This document shows, piece after piece, positions 7,639 to 16,236 of a stretch of 64,000 nt of DNA (the stretch's first letter is position 1; each line of letters starts with the position of its first letter). This DNA is from Puniceibacterium sp. IMCC21224 (GTDB lineage: Bacteria > Pseudomonadota > Alphaproteobacteria > Rhodobacterales > Rhodobacteraceae): the NCBI RefSeq assembly GCF_001038505.1, contig NZ_LDPY01000001.1, forward strand, positions 3,224,001-3,288,000. Reading direction: 5' to 3'. Made by a program: the position numbers and the translations under genes. The notes beneath the pieces were generated by a model. It saw only the letters and a list, made by a program, of their open reading frames with translations. It was not told the DNA's origin and did no database searches.

Positions 7639-8532
7639 ATGAACCGCAGAGATCTCCTGAAACTCTCCACCGCAGCGGGCGCAGCCGCCCTGATCGCGCC
7701 CGGCATTTCGCTTGCAGATGCGAACGGCTTGACCTGGACCCATTTCCCCGCAGGCGAGAACGGCTTTTTCCGCGCGCCCGTTCTGATCCAGGGCGAAACC
7801 GAGGCCGTGTTGATTGACGGCGGGTTCACCCTCCCCGATGGCCGCGCATTGGCCGAAAAAATCAAGGCGACGGGCAAGACCCTGACCACGATCTATATCA
7901 GCCAGAGCGACCCTGATTTTTACTTCAGCCTGCGCCCGATCGTCGAAACCTTCCCCGAGGCCCGCGTCATCGCAACCAACGAAACCGTTGCGGCCATCAA
8001 TGCCAACGTGGCGAAAAAGGTCGAAACATGGGGGCCGCAACTGGGCGAGAACGGCCCCGCGACGGTGGCAGAGGTGGTTATTCCCGAAGCCGATGACAGC
8101 ACCACCCTGACGGTAGACGGCCACGCCATCGAAATCGTCGCGGCCGAGGGGCTGACGAACCGCCGCTATTTGTGGGTCGAGGATCTGAAGGCCGTGTTCG
8201 GCGGCGTGATGGTCTTTTCCGGCACGCATGTCTGGACCGCAGACACCCCGACCAAGGAACAGCGCGCCGCATGGATCGCCAATCTTGACGCGATCATCGC
8301 CCGCAATCCGCAGGTTGTCGTGCCCGGTCACATGACTCTGGACGCGCCGATGGGCCTCGATGCGGTGGAATTCACGAAAAGGTATCTTCTGGCCATTGAG
8401 GAAGAGCTCGCCAAGGCAGATGGTTCGGAAGCGTTGATCGCAGCAATGACGGCCCGCTATCCCAATCTGGGAATGGGCGTGGCCTTGAATGTCGGCGCCA
8501 AGGTTCTGACCGGCGAGATGAAATGGGGTTGA
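7639..8532 (+). CDS. Tat-exported MBL-fold protein with altered metal-binding motif
   Basis: 297 residues. The N-terminus MNRRDLLKLSTAAGAAALIAPG is a Tat-type signal (RRDLLK), so the protein should be folded and exported to the periplasm. The fold is metallo-beta-lactamase-like, but the usual HxHxDH zinc motif is replaced by SQSDPDFYF (residues about 94-102), lacking its histidines. Later elements are kept: FSGTHVW and VVPGHMT. It lies 27 bp after the FrnE-like gene and so is probably co-transcribed with it under LysR control. It could use a different metal set or be non-catalytic. Confidence 0.8.
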   Translation: MNRRDLLKLSTAAGAAALIAPGISLADANGLTWTHFPAGENGFFRAPVLIQGETEAVLIDGGFTLPDGRALAEKIKATGKTLTTIYISQSDPDFYFSLRPIVETFPEARVIATNETVAAINANVAKKVETWGPQLGENGPATVAEVVIPEADDSTTLTVDGHAIEIVAAEGLTNRRYLWVEDLKAVFGGVMVFSGTHVWTADTPTKEQRAAWIANLDAIIARNPQVVVPGHMTLDAPMGLDAVEFTKRYLLAIEEELAKADGSEALIAAMTARYPNLGMGVALNVGAKVLTGEMKWG

Positions 8533-8810
8533 CCCGCGCCTGATCCGTTTCGGGGCGCTTGCCATTTGAGAAATCAATCAAACGAGAGCGGCCGAGAAAT
8601 CTTGGCCGCTCTCCCGCCGTTTCGGATATGCGCACCTTGAGATCGTCGCAAAATGTAGGGCGGCGGCGGCGCTGCGGTGGTCGGTCAGCATTGTGGAGGA
8701 TGTTATCCGCCGGCTCAAAAGACCGCTTCGAGAAAGTCGCGGCGCGGCTCCAGTCGTGGTGATGAAGGTCGGTTCAGGGCCGATCGATGCGGTGGACACT
8801 CCCACCTAAA
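8533..8810. other. Convergent intergenic region
   Basis: Between the MBL gene and the convergent XRE gene. Apart from the hairpin at 8584-8613 I see no gene here; short open frames on both strands are shadows. Confidence 0.4.
8584..8613. terminator. Perfect 10-bp hairpin after the MBL gene
   Basis: GAGAGCGGCC and GGCCGCTCTC pair perfectly around a 10-base loop, 51 bp after the MBL stop codon. A T-run is missing on either side, so it is a weak or Rho-assisted terminator, or an mRNA-stabilising stem. Confidence 0.5.
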
Positions 8811-9107
8811 TCAGGGCAGGTCGCCATGGGTAATGACAAGATCGTAATGTCCCCCGCAGGCTTCAACGTACCTGCTGATGGAATCGAGGCTGGGCACAGG
8901 CCCGCTAAGGGCCTCCATACGGGCAATCGTCGGCTGTTTCATATCCGAGTTTCGAGCCACATCGGCCTGGGTCATGCCAACCGCGTCCCTCAGGACACGG
9001 AGTTTCATGGCGATCTTGCGCTTGTGGACATTCTTTGCCTGCCGTTTGACCACATCGGGACGCGCGTCGCGTATTCTCTGGTGAAACGTTCTGGTAGCAG
9101 TGGTCAT
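8811..9107 (-). CDS. XRE-family helix-turn-helix protein, HigA-like antitoxin
   Basis: 98 residues with a central Cro/C1-type helix-turn-helix (GMTQADVARNSDMKQPTIARMEA). The C-terminus ends SRYVEACGGHYDLVITHGDLP, typical of HigA/HipB-like antitoxins fused to no other domain. A GGGAG sequence lies 8 bases before the ATG at 9107; the ATG at 9113 would be too close to it. In HigBA-type modules the toxin gene normally lies directly upstream, but I find no RelE/HigB-like frame there, only short unconvincing frames between 9171 and 9420. It may be an orphan antitoxin or regulator. Confidence 0.75.
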   Translation of the reverse strand: MTTATRTFHQRIRDARPDVVKRQAKNVHKRKIAMKLRVLRDAVGMTQADVARNSDMKQPTIARMEALSGPVPSLDSISRYVEACGGHYDLVITHGDLP

Positions 9108-9113
9108 TGTCAT

Positions 9114-9459
9114 GTCTCCCAGGATGGGTTAATCAATTCGAACTGCTGGAACGCAAGGGATGCGCCCTGATTACTGCTTTAGTCCGGTGTCGCGATCACG
9201 CCGTGCAGCCATCTCCACCGGGAAGAAATCCGCCTGTCGATCGACAGGATGATCCTCGACTCCACTCATTCCAGCAGATGGATGGCATCGACCTCGTAGC
9301 AATCGACAAGCATTTCGCATCGATGAAGGCTTTCCGTCTTCGCACCCGGGAACCTGTGCAATACTGAAGATGGCATGGCGCTTCCGACGCCCTCTGTATA
9401 GCAAATGTGTTATCAAAATTCAAGATCAGGCAAGGCTGTGAGGCAAAGTCATCTGGCCG
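9114..9459. other. Intergenic region where a toxin gene would be expected
   Basis: About 350 bases upstream of the antitoxin-like gene. Three overlapping minus-strand frames exist, but none resembles a RelE/ParE/HigB toxin. One short frame ends in CYEVDAIHLLE; its start is unclear. Possibly a decayed partner gene. Confidence 0.3.
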
Positions 9460-9753
9460 TCAGGGGAGCCTGGTCAGGGTTCCATCCGGAAGCGGCCGCT
9501 GAAGCGCCTTTGCTTCCGACCAGGCCGCCGTCATCCAGGTCTCCCATTCCGCGGGCTCAACAAAGATGACCGGCATCGCTTTCGGATGAATTTCGGCCAC
9601 CTCGCTATTCGGCTCGGTGGTGAGGAACCCGTAGAGATCGTCTGTGGTCTCGCCATCCTTCAGTCTTCGGATGCTGGTCCATTCTGACACCCAGAGCCCC
9701 GCGAACATAGCCGGGGGATCGTCTGCGATCGCGAACCAGGCGTTCCCCTCCCC
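9460..9753 (-). pseudogene. C-terminal fragment of an SRAP (HMCES/YedK) protein
   Basis: The frame encodes about 98 residues matching the second half of the SOS-response-associated peptidase family: NAWFAIADDPPAMFAGLW, then FLTTEPNSEVAEIHPKAMPVI, then ALQRPLPDGTLTRLP at the end. Full-length members have about 220 residues and begin with the catalytic Cys2 that crosslinks abasic sites. Here the frame meets a stop at 9811-9813 without any N-terminal half, so the active site is missing. The upstream DNA leads into an IS21 remnant, suggesting truncation by mobile DNA. Confidence 0.65.
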
Positions 9754-10130
9754 CTTGCCGGCCGGTTCGGCAAGCAGACCTGCTGCCGGTGCGTTATTTC
9801 CATCTCGTCTTCACTTTACCCAAACCGATTGCCGACATCGCACACCAAAACAAACGCGAGCTTTACAACCTGCTAATGCGAGCACCAATCGTGCGGCGCG
9901 GATGATCACTTGTTTGGTCCTTCGGTTCAGGCTCCTGCCCGACGCCTCGGCAACCACAGCGGCTTTGGCATCGTTCTCACCCTGCAGACTCAATGTGCAG
10001 TATGTAGAAAAAGGGCCTACAAAGATAAGCGAGCAATGCCTGTAGAGCGTCAACCACCTTGTCCGCGGGCGACAACCAATTTGACCGGTTCTGAGGCCGC
10101 TGTGGTTGGCGTGTCGTTCAGTGTTTTGGG

Positions 10131-10946
10131 TTAGGTCTCTCCTTCGTTTTGCTTGTCGTTGTTGGTTGTCGCTGACGCTTCGGCCAGTGCCATCCTGTTG
10201 GTGGCCGCGGCCCGCTGACGGAAGCTTTCGGCGTTCATCTCCAGGATGGTCGCGTGGTGGACCAAGCGGTCGATGGCCGCGACGGTCATGGCCTTGTCCG
10301 GGAATATCTGATCCCAGCCACTGAAGGGTTGATCGGCCGCGATGGCGATGCTGCGGTATTCATCGCGTCGGGCGATGAGTTCGAAGAGGACGCCAGTTTC
10401 GGCCTGGTCCTTGTGGGCATAGGTGATGTCGTCGAGGATGATCAGGTCGAACTTGTCGAGCTTCGCCAGAGCCGCCTCGAGAACGAGATCGCGGCGGGCA
10501 GCTTGAAGTCTCTGCACCAGATCGCTGGTCCGGGTATAGAACACGCGGTGTCCGGTCTCGATCAGGGCATGCCCGATGGCGCAGAGGATATGGGTCTTTC
10601 CGGTGCCGGAGTTCCCGATGGCAATCAGGTTGCCGCCACCGTCCAACCAATCGCCCGCAGCCAGAGCCTCGACGCGGGCACGTGGCAAGGTCCGCAGCGC
10701 CTTGAAGTCGAAGTTGGCCAGCGTCTTGCCGACCGGCAGCTGCGCCTCGTTCAGATGGCGCCGGATGCGGCGCATGTCCCGCTCCGCCAGCTCATATTCC
10801 GCCAGCACGGCAAGGAAACGGGCGGCAGGCCAGCCTTCGGTGTCCGCGCGGGTGGCGATCTCGGCCCAGAGCTTGTGGAAGCTGGGCAGCCGCAGCGCAG
10901 TCAGCATGCTGGGCAGCGTGTGGATGTCGATCTCGCGGGCGGTCAT
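10131..10946 (-). CDS. istB: IS21-family transposition helper ATPase IstB
   Basis: 271 residues from the ATG at 10946 (MTAREIDIHTLPSML). It is a DnaC/IstB-like AAA+ ATPase that assists the IstA transposase in target selection. Walker A is GNSGTGKTH and Walker B is LIILDDITY; sensor and C-terminal segments are present and length fits the family. A longer frame to 11165 exists but crosses the istA/istB junction. The start overlaps the istA stop (GCATGA), the normal IS21 arrangement. The C-terminus carries extra residues (ASATTNNDKQNEGET). Confidence 0.88.
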   Translation of the reverse strand: MTAREIDIHTLPSMLTALRLPSFHKLWAEIATRADTEGWPAARFLAVLAEYELAERDMRRIRRHLNEAQLPVGKTLANFDFKALRTLPRARVEALAAGDWLDGGGNLIAIGNSGTGKTHILCAIGHALIETGHRVFYTRTSDLVQRLQAARRDLVLEAALAKLDKFDLIILDDITYAHKDQAETGVLFELIARRDEYRSIAIAADQPFSGWDQIFPDKAMTVAAIDRLVHHATILEMNAESFRQRAAATNRMALAEASATTNNDKQNEGET

Positions 10947-10985
10947 GCGCTTGCCCCCAGCAGCGCATCGAAGCTGCGGACACAA
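10943..10985 (-). pseudogene. istA: Last codons of istA
   Basis: Reading in the frame that stops inside the istB start codon gives VRSFDALLGASA, which resembles the C-terminal end of IstA transposases (..YDALLG..). Upstream of this the frame loses any resemblance, so only the extreme 3' end of istA survives. Inference from a short stretch. Confidence 0.4.
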
Positions 10986-11109
10986 CATCCGCAAGATCTT
11001 GGCCTCGCTGAAGGCTCTTTTGGTCCTGTTGTTCGAGGGCCCATCACGGGCGCGGCGCGCGATCAAAGTCTGCACCGTCCGATCAATAGCAGTACAAATC
11101 GCTGCGTAG

Positions 11110-11754
11110 GTGTTGTTCAATGTCGACGAACCAGATGATATCGATAATGAACCAATCAACATCAAGTGCCTCCCGTCGATTACCCAGATGCCATCTATTT
11201 CCGATCAAGACCGGCAAAGAATGTTCTGGATGCAGCTTTTTCTTCGGCTGCCCCTAGGCGGCGTTGGCCTGCGGTTCCCAGACGAAGCCGCCTGTGAACA
11301 ACGCTTCCGAGAAGTACGTTGGCCCGAAGGAATTCGCTGCCTCAAATGCGGTGGCGTCCAGCTCAAGACCTGCCGAGCGCGAAAAACGTTACGGTGCAGA
11401 GATTGCGGCCGTGAGTTTTCCTTGAAAGTCGGCACCTTTATGTTCCGGTCTCGACACAGCATTCGCGATTGGTTCCTTGCAGCCGAGGAGCACATGACCC
11501 TGTGCGCCTTCGGGCGCGATCGCCTCGACACCGGGCGGGACATGGCCGACAGAAATGGCATTGCCTACACAACAGCGTTTCGGATGAGGGAAAAACTCCG
11601 AGGAGAGCTCCGGAGGGATCCCAGCTTGCTGGTATCCAGCATCTGCATAGAGGACCTTTGTCCGCCACAGGATGTGGTGGATGATGAGTTTCGTTTCCTC
11701 ATGTGGCTCCTCGATTCTTGTGCCTCCCGTGAGCAACAAACCCGCGAGGGGTGA
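11110..11754 (+). CDS. IS1595-type zinc-ribbon transposase domain protein, lacking DDE domain
   Basis: 214 residues, possibly starting later at the ATG at 11221 (MFWMQLFLRLP). Residues about 55-125 match the zinc-ribbon and helical domain of IS1595-like transposases: RWPEGIRCLKCGG, CRDCGREFSLKVGTFMF, and RDWFLAAEEHM, with the four zinc cysteines in two CxxC pairs. The ISXO2-type catalytic domain that should follow is absent: the protein ends soon after. It is therefore a truncated transposase or a stand-alone zinc-ribbon protein. No terminal repeats were found around it. Confidence 0.6.
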   Translation: MLFNVDEPDDIDNEPINIKCLPSITQMPSISDQDRQRMFWMQLFLRLPLGGVGLRFPDEAACEQRFREVRWPEGIRCLKCGGVQLKTCRARKTLRCRDCGREFSLKVGTFMFRSRHSIRDWFLAAEEHMTLCAFGRDRLDTGRDMADRNGIAYTTAFRMREKLRGELRRDPSLLVSSICIEDLCPPQDVVDDEFRFLMWLLDSCASREQQTREG

Positions 11755-12058
11755 GTTAACGCTATCGCCGCTCCACAGTTGAAGAGTTCGTCTGACTTCC
11801 CTGCAGACCTGTCGCCTACTAAGTCAAATCGTAAGACAACAAGCCAACCCGCAAATGGAGCAGGTACCTTGGTCTATAGGAGGCCGATGAACTAGAGAAT
11901 AAACAGAAGTAGGGAGTTTTTCGCATTATTTTCAGACACTTGACTCGAATCGGTCAAGGAAATCTAAGGCCGAAGGGAATTTTTCTTTTCGGTTTTTCAC
12001 GACTAACGCGCACATCAATCACGAAGGCTACAAAGGTACAGCGACCAGGAACACAAAC
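11755..12058. other. AT-richer intergenic stretch left of an IS3 element
   Basis: About 300 bases, visibly richer in A and T than the surroundings, between the zinc-ribbon gene and the left end of the IS3 element. I see no gene, and it does not continue the transposase fragment found on the other side of the IS. Confidence 0.4.
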
Positions 12059-12143
12059 TGTCTGACGTCAGCGCTTTTGGGACAGATTTGAGGATTTGAA
12101 CAACGGAGGATTTCTGGTTCATCGTAGCTTTCAAGGAGCGAAG

Positions 12144-12518
12144 ATGAACAAGACATCCGGAACGTCGAAGGACGCAGCTGACAAGCTGGTCAAGAACATC
12201 CGCCGCAAGACGCGGCAGACCTATTCTGCAGAGGAGAAGATCCGCATCGTCTTAGCTGGCCTGCGCGGTGAGGAAAGCATTTCGGTGCTATGTCGGCGGG
12301 AGGGTATCGCCGAGAGCCTGTATTACAGCTGGTCGAAGGAGTTCCTGGAGGCTGGCAAGCGTCGCTTGTCTGGCGATACGGCGCGCCAAGCCACGTCGCC
12401 GGAGGTGAAGGAGCTTCGCTCTGAGTCTTTGGCCCTGAAGGAATGCGTGGCCGATCTCACCCTGGAAAACCGTCTGCTCAAAAAAAGTATGACAGGGGCT
12501 GGGGAGGTGGAGGAATGA
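12144..12518 (+). CDS. IS3-family transposase OrfA
   Basis: 124 residues from ATG 12144, which has AAGGAG 8 bases upstream; a longer frame from 12096 has no such site. The N-terminal half is a Tnp_1-type helix-turn-helix (YSAEEKIRIVLAGLRGEESI, LCRREGIAESLYYSWSKEF). The C-terminal third is a leucine-zipper-like coiled coil (LALKECVADLTLENRLLKK). It binds the element's ends. The stop overlaps the OrfB start, so OrfB may be made by coupling or by programmed frameshifting. Confidence 0.88.
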   Translation: MNKTSGTSKDAADKLVKNIRRKTRQTYSAEEKIRIVLAGLRGEESISVLCRREGIAESLYYSWSKEFLEAGKRRLSGDTARQATSPEVKELRSESLALKECVADLTLENRLLKKSMTGAGEVEE

Positions 12519-13495
12519 GATACCCTGCAACCGAGAAGCTTGAGATCATCCGCACCGTTGAAGGTTCGCATCTGCCCACCAAAATGACGCTGGATATGCT
12601 GGGCATTCCGCGCACGGCTTTCTACCGCTGGTATGATCGCTACGTCGAGGGCGGGTTCGATGCGCTGGCCGATCGGTCTCCTCGACCAGGGTCGGTCTGG
12701 AATCGAATACCCCAAGACCGGCGCGATGACCTGATCGAGTTTGCGTTAGAACATGAGGCGCTGACGACACGTGAACTGGCGGTCAAATACACCGATGAGA
12801 ACCGGTATTTTATCTCGGAATCATCGGCTTACCGCATTCTTAAAGCAGCTGATCTGATCACGGCGCCGGACTATGTGGTGATCAAGGCCGCGGACGAGTT
12901 CACGGACAAGACCACGGCCATCCATCAGCTCTGGCAGACCGACTTCACCTACTTCAAGATCATCGGCTGGGGCTGGTATTACCTGTCCACCATCCTCGAC
13001 GACTACAGCCGCTACATCATCGCCTGGAAGCTTTGCACAAACATGCGGGCCGAGGACGTGACGGACACGATTGAACTGGCTCTGAGCGCATCGGGCTGTG
13101 ACCAAGCCGTCGTCCGGCACAAGCCGCGCCTGCTGAGTGACAACGGGGCCTGCTACATCTCTGGCGACCTCGCCAAGTGGTTGGGAAATCAAAAAATGGG
13201 CCACGTTCGCGGGGCACCATTCCATCCGCAAACCCAGGGCAAGATTGAGCGCTGGCACCAAACTATGAAGAACCGGGTTCTGCTGGAAAACTACTACCTG
13301 CCCGGCGATCTCGAACGCCAGATCGGGGCCTTCGTAGAGTATTACAACAACGCGCGATACCACGAGAGTCTCAACAACGTCACGCCCGCCGACGTCTACT
13401 TTGGGCGCGACAAAGCCATCCTCAGAGAAAGGAAGAAGATCAAGATACTGACAATCCGCGAACGCCGCTTGCAACACCAAAAACAAGCCGCATAA
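12515..13495 (+). CDS. IS3-family transposase OrfB (DDE integrase core)
   Basis: 326 residues from the ATG at 12515, overlapping orfA by 4 bp; a longer upstream frame is only a shadow of orfA. A helix-turn-helix region (GIPRTAFYRWYDRYVEGGF) is followed by an rve-type catalytic core. The DDE residues are visible as WQTDFTYF, LLSDNGACY and QGKIERWHQT. Length and motifs look intact, so the element may still be active. Confidence 0.88.
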   Translation: MRYPATEKLEIIRTVEGSHLPTKMTLDMLGIPRTAFYRWYDRYVEGGFDALADRSPRPGSVWNRIPQDRRDDLIEFALEHEALTTRELAVKYTDENRYFISESSAYRILKAADLITAPDYVVIKAADEFTDKTTAIHQLWQTDFTYFKIIGWGWYYLSTILDDYSRYIIAWKLCTNMRAEDVTDTIELALSASGCDQAVVRHKPRLLSDNGACYISGDLAKWLGNQKMGHVRGAPFHPQTQGKIERWHQTMKNRVLLENYYLPGDLERQIGAFVEYYNNARYHESLNNVTPADVYFGRDKAILRERKKIKILTIRERRLQHQKQAA

Positions 13496-13568
13496 TCAAT
13501 CACACAAACGAGCCAGAGCCTCCAATGCTCAAGCCGCTCTGATGTCCCATTTTATATGACGACGGACA

Positions 13569-14571
13569 CCTTGATCTGCGCATCCAGGCATTGCGGACAC
13601 ATGCGGGTGTGCCGGGAATGCGCGGGACCGGCGAGCGTATTTTTGGCACTTTCAGCACCGATTTGATGCCGCGTCTTGTGGGTCGCACCTTCTCCAATTC
13701 CATCGAGCGCGGGGATTATAAATCGCAGGACAGGGCCTGCCTGAACGCCGAGGATGTCGCCTTCATCCTGGTGCGCTGGGTCGTCGATATCTACCACAAC
13801 TCGCCGCACCGTGGTCTTGGTGGCCGCACTCCGCTGGAGCAATGGGAAGCTGACATGGACGACGGAAATTACCCCCTGAGCGGGCTGCCGGATGTGGCCT
13901 CCAAGCGTCTGGCATTTGGCAAGCGCCTTGAGTGCAAAGTCTCGCTGGCAGGCATTGTGGTAATGGGGATCCAGTATCAGAGCCCCGAGCTCGGGATGTA
14001 CTTCATGGGGATGGAGACAAAGCTGGTCGATGTCCGCTGGGATCCTGAGAACCTTGGCGCCATCAGCGTTTATCTGGAGGGCAAATGGCAGGTCGTTCCG
14101 TCCGTGCATGACCGGTTTGTCGGAATGCATTTCCATGACTGGATGAAAGTTCGCCGGGCGCTCCGCGCCAAGTCAGCGTCGCGCAAGGTGTGGAACCAGG
14201 AAATCGTATTCAACGCAGTCGATCAGATTGAAGACCTGGTCAAGGAGCGCTCCATGGCGTTCGGTATCATCGATACCACGATCAGCGACAGCCAGTTCAA
14301 AAAGATCCAGGAGGACTTCTTCTCATCCTTCCGTATGGATGACGCGCCACGCCTGAAGGCCGATGACACGGGACCGGGCCGCGTGATCACACCGCGTGCG
14401 CCAGACCCTGACATCGCGCCTACGGGGTCCAAGGCACCTGCGAAGTCCGCCGTGGTCAAGCCGTTCCATGATGTGGAGCAACACGCAGAGGCGGCGGATG
14501 CTTCCGACGGGCCGCGCAAGGCTCGCGCCGCGGCGCCGAAGTTTGGTGTGCCGCCCAAGCGCGGGGACTGA
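13569..14571 (+). pseudogene. 3' part of a TniA/TnsB/MuA-like transposase, cut by the IS3 element
   Basis: The frame comes straight out of the right end of the IS and encodes about 333 residues. It begins within the integrase core (LRIQALRTHAGVPGMRGTGER, which contains the last catalytic Glu) and continues through a Mu-transposase C-terminal beta-barrel domain (KRLAFGKRLECKVSLAGIVV, YQSPELGMYF). It ends in a Pro/Ala-rich basic tail. The first two-thirds with the two catalytic Asp residues are missing and are not found left of the IS. No tniB/tnsC-like ATPase, tniQ or resolvase follows, so this is a dead Tn5053/Tn7-like remnant. Confidence 0.75.
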
Positions 14572-14967
14572 CACCGGTCATTCGTTGCATAGTGCAGGCC
14601 CCCACTGTCACACAGGCATTGGGGGCCTGCTTCGTACCCGTGGCGACAGCTTTCGGTTGCCCAGGGCGCGGTGCGGCAAGTGCAAATGACCACTGGCCAT
14701 CGCTCTCCGCTGATCGACGCTGACAGACCAGAGCCGCACCTTGCATCCAACCGCTGCACCGCTGATTCACAAAAGGGATGCCACTGTCGCGTCGCGCAGT
14801 GTTTTCGATAGTTGAATGCCAACAGAGCGGACAAGATTGACGTTGTACCTTTTTGAAAAGCCGAAGCTGTTGGGAAGTTCTTTGATACCCTGGCAGCGGC
14901 TTTGAAACAGGATCGCCTCGAGCGAAGAGCCGAGCATTCCAAAAATTGTTGCCCGGCACTCTCGACG
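14572..14967. other. Intergenic stretch after the transposase remnant
   Basis: About 400 bases between the TniA-like remnant and the convergent MFS gene. No gene, terminal repeat or resolution site was recognised. Confidence 0.35.
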
Positions 14968-16146
14968 TCATGCTTGCGCCAAGTGGTGCGACGAACCGTC
15001 AAATCGTCCCGACAGTCGCGTCAGACAGACACCGGCTGAGACGGCCAGTGCGCCGATGAAAGGTGTCGCAGCCACTCCGATGTGATCGACAACCAGGCCG
15101 CCCGACCATGCGCCCAACGCGATGCCGAGGTTGAAGGCACCGATGTTCAGACCGGATGCTACGTCGACCGCACCGGGACTGACCTCCCGCGCGATCTGGA
15201 CAACATAGGACTGCAACGGCGGTACGTTCGCGAAGGCAAAGCCGCCCCAAAGTGCGATGACGGCGATGGCGGCAACGGGATGCGCAAGTGCCAATCCAAG
15301 CGCGACCAGCATCACGGCCAGCCCAACAAAGATGAGCGTCAGCGCAGGGACTGGCCCCACGCGGTCGGCCAGCTTGCCGCCTAAGATGTTTCCCCCAGCT
15401 ACGGAAGCACCATAAAGCAGGATAACAAGGCTCACCATACCGGCCGACAGGCCGGTGACTCCGGTCAGCATCGGCGCAAGATACGTGAAGGCCACAAAAT
15501 TGCCGCCATAGCCGATCGCAGTGATCAGGTAGACCAGAAGCAACCGAGGAGAGGTCAGGACCTGCGCCTGCGCCCGCAGGCTTGGCGCCGCTGTCTGCGG
15601 CAGATCGGACGGCACCAGAACGGCGCTTGCCACCAGCCCTACAATGCCAAGCGCCACCACACCCAGGAATGTCGACTGCCAGCCAAATGTCTGTCCGACC
15701 CAAGTGCCCAACGGGACGCCCGTCACAAGTGCGACCGTCAACCCCATGAACACCATGGCGATTGCCGAACTTTCCTTATCACGCGGCACGAGGCTTGTCG
15801 CAATGGTCGAGGCGATGGCGAAGAAGACGCCGTGCGCCAAGCCGGTGATGAACCGGGCGATAATCAGGCTGCCGTAACCGGGGGCGAAGGCGGCAAAGGC
15901 ATTGCCGACGATGAAGAGCGTCATCAGTGCCAGCAGCAGCGTCTTGCGTGGCAGGCCCCCGGTCAGGGCCGTCAGGACCGGTGCACCAATGGTGACGCCA
16001 AGAGCGTAAAGACTGACCAGAAGGCCAGCGGATGGGAGTGATACGCCGAGGCTGTCAGCGATGGTGGGCAGCAGGCCGACGATGACGAACTCGGTCGTGC
16101 CGACGGCGAAGGCGCTGATCGTCAGCGCCCAGAGGGCGAGAGGCAT
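14968..16146 (-). CDS. MFS efflux transporter, DHA1 (AraJ/YdhP-like) type
   Basis: 392 residues from ATG 16146, which has GGAGATCACCTC directly upstream; the longer frame reaching 16659 runs antisense through the LysR gene and is not real. It starts MPLALWALTISAFAVGTTEFVI, typical of the DHA1 drug:proton antiporters of this subgroup. Twelve hydrophobic segments are visible, with the loop 2-3 motif (GGLPRKTLLLALM) and motif C-like GVPLGTWVG in helix 5. It is probably an inner-membrane exporter of a small molecule or drug. It is divergent from a LysR gene 90 bp away, which likely regulates it. Confidence 0.88.
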   Translation of the reverse strand: MPLALWALTISAFAVGTTEFVIVGLLPTIADSLGVSLPSAGLLVSLYALGVTIGAPVLTALTGGLPRKTLLLALMTLFIVGNAFAAFAPGYGSLIIARFITGLAHGVFFAIASTIATSLVPRDKESSAIAMVFMGLTVALVTGVPLGTWVGQTFGWQSTFLGVVALGIVGLVASAVLVPSDLPQTAAPSLRAQAQVLTSPRLLLVYLITAIGYGGNFVAFTYLAPMLTGVTGLSAGMVSLVILLYGASVAGGNILGGKLADRVGPVPALTLIFVGLAVMLVALGLALAHPVAAIAVIALWGGFAFANVPPLQSYVVQIAREVSPGAVDVASGLNIGAFNLGIALGAWSGGLVVDHIGVAATPFIGALAVSAGVCLTRLSGRFDGSSHHLAQA

Positions 16147-16236
16147 GAGGTGATCTCCGGAAGAATGAACTCGACCCCGGAGATGGCAGGAATTAGCTAT
16201 TGCGTGAACAAGCCGAATTGGAAAGGGCCTTTGCGT

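Larger units (their letters stand above)
10041..10990 (-). mobile_element. Remnant of an IS21-family insertion sequence
   Basis: Contains an apparently intact istB and only the last dozen codons of istA. The terminus at 10041 begins TGTAGAGCGTCAACCACC and is followed by similar internal motifs (GCGACAACCAATTT), in line with the TGT..ACA ends and multiple terminal repeats of IS21 elements. The istA end has been lost at about 10,985, where the sequence no longer matches istA. The element cannot move without IstA supplied elsewhere. Confidence 0.65.
12059..13568 (+). mobile_element. Complete IS3-family insertion sequence
   Basis: 1510 bp with imperfect terminal inverted repeats. The left end reads TGTCTGACGTCAGCG and then TGGGACA; the right end, read inward on the minus strand, is TGTCCGTCGTCA then TGGGACA. 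It carries orfA and orfB with an ATGA overlap. The bases next to the two ends (AAC and CCT) do not form a target duplication, suggesting rearrangement after insertion. The right end cuts a TniA/TnsB-like gene. A 125-bp copy of the left end is repeated at 23375-23499. Confidence 0.85.

Noticed and set aside
9811..10053. 80-codon minus-strand frame upstream of the SRAP fragment
   Set aside because: No family resemblance, low-complexity basic composition, and it lies at the IS21 end.
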